Assembly (NCBI GenBank): GCA_900766795.1
Contig: CAAFWX010000221.1
Coordinates: 1 to 9,637, forward strand
Source of the DNA: Oscillospiraceae bacterium
GTDB lineage: Bacteria; Bacillota_A; Clostridia; Oscillospirales; Ruminococcaceae
Reading direction: 5' to 3'
DNA length: 9,637 nucleotides
Part shown: positions 6,821 to 9,637 of the stretch, piece by piece
How the letters are laid out: each line of letters opens with the position of its first letter
How positions within the stretch are numbered: the first letter of the stretch is position 1
Notes under the pieces: model-generated
What the model was told of the DNA's origin: nothing
The model's input: only the letters and a program-made list of their open reading frames with translations
Database searches by the model: none
Translations under genes and position numbers: made by a program

Positions 6821-7615
6821 TTACGAACCCCTACGGAATATCTCATAAACCTCCTGCTTCATCTCATAAAACCCCGCACCCGGCAGCCCGCCGGAGAAAG
6901 TCGTTCGCATTGCGTTTTCCCAGCCTTCAAGCGAGCTGTCGTAATAGAAGCTGTCGCGCTGATGTCCGACAGGGAGCGTATCCGCGTAGGTGTGAATTGC
7001 GGTGTAGTATTGCGGGAACATCCGAAGTTCGCCCGCGGTCATTTTCCACACCTCGTTTGCCTCAGCTTCGAAGAAGCACTCGAACTTAACCGCACCGCTG
7101 AGCGCAATTTCGGCTCTGAACTCCTCGCGCAGTTCCATTAGAATGATTCCGAGGTAGTTTCTGCCGCGCCAGTTGCGAACATCTTTCCACGATTCGTCGT
7201 GCAGGTTGATACCAATGCCCCAAATCGTGTCGCTGCCTGAACATTCCGCAATCAGCGCGTTCCCCGTTGCGAGAAGTTCCTCCAGCATAGCGGGATTCTG
7301 CGCGAACTTCGCACGCACGCCGCGCTTGACAACGTTCCTGCAAATCTTGTCCCAGACAGGCTTTATGCTGCCAAACTCCGTGAAATAGTCTTTGCCCGCG
7401 TACTCCTTTGCCAAAGCAGGGGAGCGGGTTTTCATAATCATATCTTCAAGGTCTAATCTTTTCCCGAGCCGCACCTTCTGATACATCATGTATTGCTCGG
7501 AGTTTGCATAGCAGATTCCCGCAAGCTCAAACTCCGCAGGATACCAGTTGCTGAAGCAGCCGTGCGGCTCGTCGGGCTTGTGAAAGCCGATAATCTGCGG
7601 TATATTACTATTCAT
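6821..7615 (-). CDS. NADAR-domain (YbiA/RibX-like) N-glycosidase family protein with C-terminal extension
   Basis: A 264-residue protein. Residues 10-165 are a NADAR domain: CFSNWYPAEFE (20-30), EQYMMYQK (40-47), DTIWGIG (129-135) and RNYLGIILMELRE (152-164) are hallmark segments. The family cleaves N-glycosidic bonds of NAD/ADP-ribose-linked compounds. Some members remove ADP-ribose from guanine, opposing DarT2-like toxins; YbiA and RibX relatives act around riboflavin intermediates. Residues 166-264 lie beyond the usual domain, are aromatic and acidic rich, and I do not recognise them. The start is the ATG at 7615, with GGAGGAG 6 nt upstream. An in-frame ATG at 7636 lies at the predicted transcript start and lacks a site. 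The gene has its own consensus promoter and is divergent from the exonuclease-like gene. No ADP-ribosyltransferase is visible nearby. Family assignment is secure, substrate unknown. Confidence 0.92.
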   Translation of the reverse strand: MNSNIPQIIGFHKPDEPHGCFSNWYPAEFELAGICYANSEQYMMYQKVRLGKRLDLEDMIMKTRSPALAKEYAGKDYFTEFGSIKPVWDKICRNVVKRGVRAKFAQNPAMLEELLATGNALIAECSGSDTIWGIGINLHDESWKDVRNWRGRNYLGIILMELREEFRAEIALSGAVKFECFFEAEANEVWKMTAGELRMFPQYYTAIHTYADTLPVGHQRDSFYYDSSLEGWENAMRTTFSGGLPGAGFYEMKQEVYEIFRRGS

Positions 7616-7621
7616 AACATT

Positions 7622-7628
7622 CTCCTCC
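7622..7628 (-). promoter_or_regulatory. Ribosome binding site GGAGGAG deciding the NADAR start
   Basis: GGAGGAG on the minus strand, 6 nt before the ATG at 7615. It lies inside the longer open frame that begins at 7636, showing that the first seven codons of that frame are leader, not protein. Confidence 0.8.
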
Positions 7629-7643
7629 AAAGTCATTTTCTAT

Positions 7644-7672
7644 ATTATATATCACATTCCACCATGTGTCAA
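7644..7672 (-). promoter_or_regulatory. Full-consensus sigma-A promoter of the NADAR gene
   Basis: Minus-strand -35 TTGACA (7667-7672), exactly 17 bp, then -10 TATAAT (7644-7649): both hexamers match consensus fully. Predicted transcription start is near 7637, giving a leader of about 20 nt to the ATG at 7615. This is the strongest promoter in the window by sequence. Confidence 0.9.
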
Positions 7673-7675
7673 TAG

Positions 7676-7692
7676 TACAGAACTGAACTGTA
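7676..7692. promoter_or_regulatory. Short palindrome next to the NADAR promoter, possible operator
   Basis: TACAG and CTGTA arms flank a 7-nt centre containing AACTGAA. The site begins 3 bp upstream of the NADAR -35 box and lies between the two divergent promoters, a position suited to a regulator. The arms are only 5 bp, so chance is a real alternative. Confidence 0.25.
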
Positions 7693-7753
7693 TCGCCTAT
7701 GACACAAAAAAACCGCAAAATAGTTTCGGGTGTAGTTACAGGCAATTTCTCTA

Positions 7754-7782
7754 TTGAAAAACACCGCTGTTCGTGTTATAAT
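7754..7782 (+). promoter_or_regulatory. Sigma-A promoter of the exonuclease-like gene
   Basis: -35 TTGAAA (7754-7759), a 17-bp spacer, and -10 TATAAT (7777-7782) preceded by TGT, an extended -10. Predicted transcription start is near 7789, about 36 nt before the ATG at 7825. The ATG at 7699, which opens the longest frame, lies upstream of this promoter. Confidence 0.85.
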
Positions 7783-7809
7783 TATCCCAAAGGCATTATT
7801 CGGAAAACT

Positions 7810-7816
7810 GGAGGAG
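7810..7816 (+). promoter_or_regulatory. Ribosome binding site GGAGGAG deciding the start at 7825
   Basis: GGAGGAG lies 8 nt before the ATG at 7825. The protein starting there, MYVIADIEW, begins directly with the first beta-strand and D-x-E motif of an exonuclease fold. This agrees with the promoter position. Confidence 0.85.
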
Positions 7817-7824
7817 CACAAGCG

Positions 7825-9384
7825 ATGTATGTGATTGCAGACATAGAATGGGTAAAAACCAAAAGCGGGGTTATTTCACCGGTACAGATTGCCGCAGCGC
7901 GGGTTGACGGCAACTGGAATCAGGTAAACTCCTTTTATTCCTTTATCAAGCCCATTGACAACGATATTGTTGAGCGGACAATGGTTGCGTTCAACGGCGG
8001 CACTCCGAATGATTTCCGGAATGCCGACAGCGCGGCAGAGGTTTTTTCAGCCTTCCTGCGGTGGCTGGGCAACGATACGCTCCTTTGGTGGCTAAATCAA
8101 TCAAATGAAGTTTTTCAAAAGCTTGCTGCCGATTGTTCCGAAACCGGCAGCCTACCCGAGGCAATAAGCATAAGTGCGCGTATATATGACTTCCTTAAAG
8201 GTCAGCGCAATTCCTGCGGCAGCGCTTACCATATTGCCGCAAAAAGAGGAATAAAAGTCAAGAGTTACCTCAAACACTGCTCAAAAAACGATGTTCGTGT
8301 AATGCGCGAGCTGTTGCAGAAACTGAAATATCCGCAGTCAGAGCTGTTAAAGCCGGCTCCTGCTGTGGAAACGAAAAGCCAGGAACAACCGCTTCTTTAT
8401 GTCTACAATAAATCCACCAATACTATTCACTCCCGCGATTGTGAAAATATACCCGACGGTGACACAATCGGTTATCCTAATTTCACAACGGCGCTCCGAA
8501 AAGGCTACAAAACCTGCAAATGTTGCAAGTCGGAATACCTTGCTGCGCTTCGGGAACGAAACCGCGATATCATTTCGCGGGTATTCTACCATTATGTTTA
8601 CTCCGAAGATTCTAAGGTGTTTCACAGACCTACCTGCAAGGCTATACTGTCTGCAAAAAAAATAATGGGGACAACAAATTACAAAACCGCCATAGATACC
8701 GGCAGAACTCCCTGTCGGATATGCAATCCGGCTCCGTTTGTAAAGCCAAACACGACACCTGCCGAACCTAAGAAAGCAAAGCCCAAGCCATCAAAGAAAA
8801 ACATTATTGAGAATGCGTTCGCACGCCAGCAGGCAGCGCTTAAAGAACGAAATGAGTTGCTTAACAACAGTTCTCTTAGCGAAACACAGAGAAAAGACAT
8901 CATCACCATGACTCAACCGGGGTATGGATTCTTGTCGGGTTATGGGTACAAAAACTTCCATCTTCATTCCTGCCCGAAGCTGAAAGAGCTTAGCAATCTG
9001 CACGGATACAGAACCTATCAGGAAGCGCTTAATTCGGGGCATACGCCCTGCAAAATATGCAAGCCCACAGCGAAGCATGACGTAGTGCTGTCTGTTCCGA
9101 TAACCGACCGCCAACGCGACACGGAATCCGTAACCGAAATCGAGGAGATGTGCAAAGAAAGCGGATTTATCTGTGAATACGACGAGGACTTCTTTTATCT
9201 TGAAACTCTTGTTGGCAAGTGGAAGATTGACCTGAACTCCTATCCTGTCCGCTTGTATCACATAAACCTTGTGGTTGACGCAGGAACGGAAGAATACCAC
9301 GAGCAGCCGCGTGTGTTCCTGTCGCTGACGGATACTTTTCTATACATAAAGAGGCATGACGCAAATCTTACACACAAGCCGTGA
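7825..9384 (+). CDS. DEDDh exonuclease-like protein with three Ada-like zinc modules and unknown C-terminal domain
   Basis: A 519-residue cytoplasmic protein. Residues 1-170 resemble a DEDDh 3'-5' exonuclease: motif I D6-x-E8 in VIADIEW and a motif III-like H151...D156 (HCSKNDVRVM). The motif II aspartate is not evident; the matching region LLWWLNQSNEVF (86-97) offers only E95, so activity is doubtful. Then come three modules of H-x3-C-x24/25-C-x2-C: H202/C206/C231/C234, H267/C271/C297/C300 and H379/C383/C409/C412. The last two end in PC-x-IC. This spacing closely matches the Ada zinc domain (C-x3-C-x26-C-x2-C) with the first Cys replaced by His. A lysine/proline-rich linker (about 303-325) separates modules two and three. 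Residues 430-519, ending near QPRVFLSLTDTF, are unrecognised. The gene is followed at 30 bp by an LRR gene. Exact role unknown; binding or processing of nucleic acid is the likeliest reading. Confidence 0.85.
   Translation: MYVIADIEWVKTKSGVISPVQIAAARVDGNWNQVNSFYSFIKPIDNDIVERTMVAFNGGTPNDFRNADSAAEVFSAFLRWLGNDTLLWWLNQSNEVFQKLAADCSETGSLPEAISISARIYDFLKGQRNSCGSAYHIAAKRGIKVKSYLKHCSKNDVRVMRELLQKLKYPQSELLKPAPAVETKSQEQPLLYVYNKSTNTIHSRDCENIPDGDTIGYPNFTTALRKGYKTCKCCKSEYLAALRERNRDIISRVFYHYVYSEDSKVFHRPTCKAILSAKKIMGTTNYKTAIDTGRTPCRICNPAPFVKPNTTPAEPKKAKPKPSKKNIIENAFARQQAALKERNELLNNSSLSETQRKDIITMTQPGYGFLSGYGYKNFHLHSCPKLKELSNLHGYRTYQEALNSGHTPCKICKPTAKHDVVLSVPITDRQRDTESVTEIEEMCKESGFICEYDEDFFYLETLVGKWKIDLNSYPVRLYHINLVVDAGTEEYHEQPRVFLSLTDTFLYIKRHDANLTHKP
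8395..8538 (+). other. Ada-like zinc module 1 (within exonuclease-like gene)
   Basis: Residues about 191-238. Probable zinc ligands are H202, C206, C231 and C234; the second pair reads CKCC, giving a spare cysteine at 233. This copy is the most diverged of the three: it has a 24-residue spacing and lacks the proline before the CxxC. Confidence 0.7.
8587..8730 (+). other. Ada-like zinc module 2 (within exonuclease-like gene)
   Basis: Residues about 255-302. Probable ligands are H267 and C271 in VFHRPTC, and C297 and C300 in TPCRIC. The conserved 'Y-x-T/S-A-x-x-x-G-x-T/R-P-C-x-x-C-x-P' tail is visible. Confidence 0.75.
8926..9069 (+). other. Ada-like zinc module 3 (within exonuclease-like gene)
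   Basis: Residues about 368-415. Probable ligands are H379 and C383 in NFHLHSC, and C409 and C412 in TPCKIC. It shares the YqeAlnsGhtPCkiCkP-type tail with module 2 and is separated from it by about 65 residues of charged linker. Confidence 0.75.
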
Positions 9385-9414
9385 CAACACTTAATCTCGC
9401 ATGGAGGTATTTAC

Positions 9415-9637
9415 ATGAACGGAATCACAAGCGAAGCAAGCTTTGAAATAGCAGACGGCGTTCTCGTTAAGTATCTCGCAAACGCAGACAGCGTAGTTAT
9501 TCCCGAAAACGTCACGCGCATTGGAGATAACGCGTTTTCTCACTGCGAAAGCCTTACTGAAATAACATTCCACGGCGGGGTTACAAGCATAGGAGAAGCC
9601 GCTTTTTTGCGCTGCAAAAAACTGAAAAGCGCCGCCC
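9415..9637 (+). CDS. BspA-type leucine-rich repeat (LRR_5) protein, N-terminal part
   Basis: The first 74 codons are visible; the frame is open at the right edge. After a short lead (MNGITSEASFEIADGVLVKY) come repeats typical of the BspA/TpLRR family: SVVIPENVTRIGDNAFSHC, then EITFHGGVTSIGEAAFLRC, with the pattern 'I-P-x-x-V-T-x-I-G-x-x-A-F-x-x-C-x-x-L'. The ATG at 9415 has GGAGGT 6 nt upstream. No signal peptide is seen at this start, so the visible part looks cytoplasmic; many gut clostridial relatives are secreted, but others are intracellular. It lies 30 bp after the exonuclease-like gene on the same strand with no terminator between them, so co-transcription is likely. These repeats mediate protein binding; the partner is unknown. 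Confidence 0.9.
   Translation, partial: MNGITSEASFEIADGVLVKYLANADSVVIPENVTRIGDNAFSHCESLTEITFHGGVTSIGEAAFLRCKKLKSAA

Noticed and set aside
8791..9300. Minus-strand frames inside the exonuclease-like gene (including 8347-8625)
   Set aside because: Antisense shadows; the plus-strand frame has three internally consistent zinc modules in this stretch.
1..9637. CRISPR array, tRNA, rRNA or insertion sequence
   Set aside because: No regularly spaced repeats, cloverleaf, rRNA-like sequence, transposase frame or terminal inverted repeats with target duplication were found on reading both strands.

Overview
The window looks like a chromosomal accessory segment of a gut-type Firmicute, most likely a clostridium of the Ruminococcus/Oscillospiraceae kind. 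The grounds are moderate GC content, strong AGGAGG-like ribosome binding sites, near-consensus sigma-A promoters that all have 17-bp spacers, and a BspA-type leucine-rich-repeat gene at the right edge. The taxon is an inference; no marker gene is present.

Layout, left to right. (1) A minus-strand pair, 1-1660: a small MazG-like NTP pyrophosphohydrolase followed 15 bp later by a nuclease-like/SF2 (DEAH) helicase whose C-terminus runs off the left edge. Its promoter is at 1700-1728. (2) A minus-strand 889-aa UvrD/Rep-type SF1 helicase, 1825-4494, with a charged coiled-coil N-terminus and a PD-(D/E)xK-like insert between its helicase motifs. (3) Divergent from it, across a 189-bp promoter region, a plus-strand gene at 4684-6681. 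It encodes a single-HKD phospholipase D-type nuclease domain fused to a P-loop ATPase resembling SF3/D5-type phage helicases. (4) A strong bidirectional terminator at 6789-6820. (5) A minus-strand NADAR-domain protein, 6821-7615, with an extra C-terminal region of about 100 residues. (6) Divergent from that, a plus-strand gene at 7825-9384 for a DEDDh-exonuclease-like protein carrying three Ada-like zinc modules and an unrecognised C-terminal domain. (7) The beginning of a BspA-type LRR protein at 9415, cut by the window end.

Almost every gene acts on nucleic acids or nucleotides: two helicases, three nuclease-like domains, an NTP pyrophosphohydrolase and an ADP-ribose-linked NADAR protein. 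No housekeeping gene, transposase or integrase is visible. This is what a defence island looks like, although function here is inferred from domains only. The best candidate for an undescribed system is the divergent pair of UvrD-like helicase and PLD-ATPase fusion. The second is the exonuclease-like protein with triplicated zinc modules. Three of the longest open frames (beginning at 4648, 7636 and 7699) start in or upstream of their own promoter. Promoter and ribosome-binding-site evidence puts the true starts at 4684, 7615 and 7825. No gene-free stretch exceeds 300 bases.
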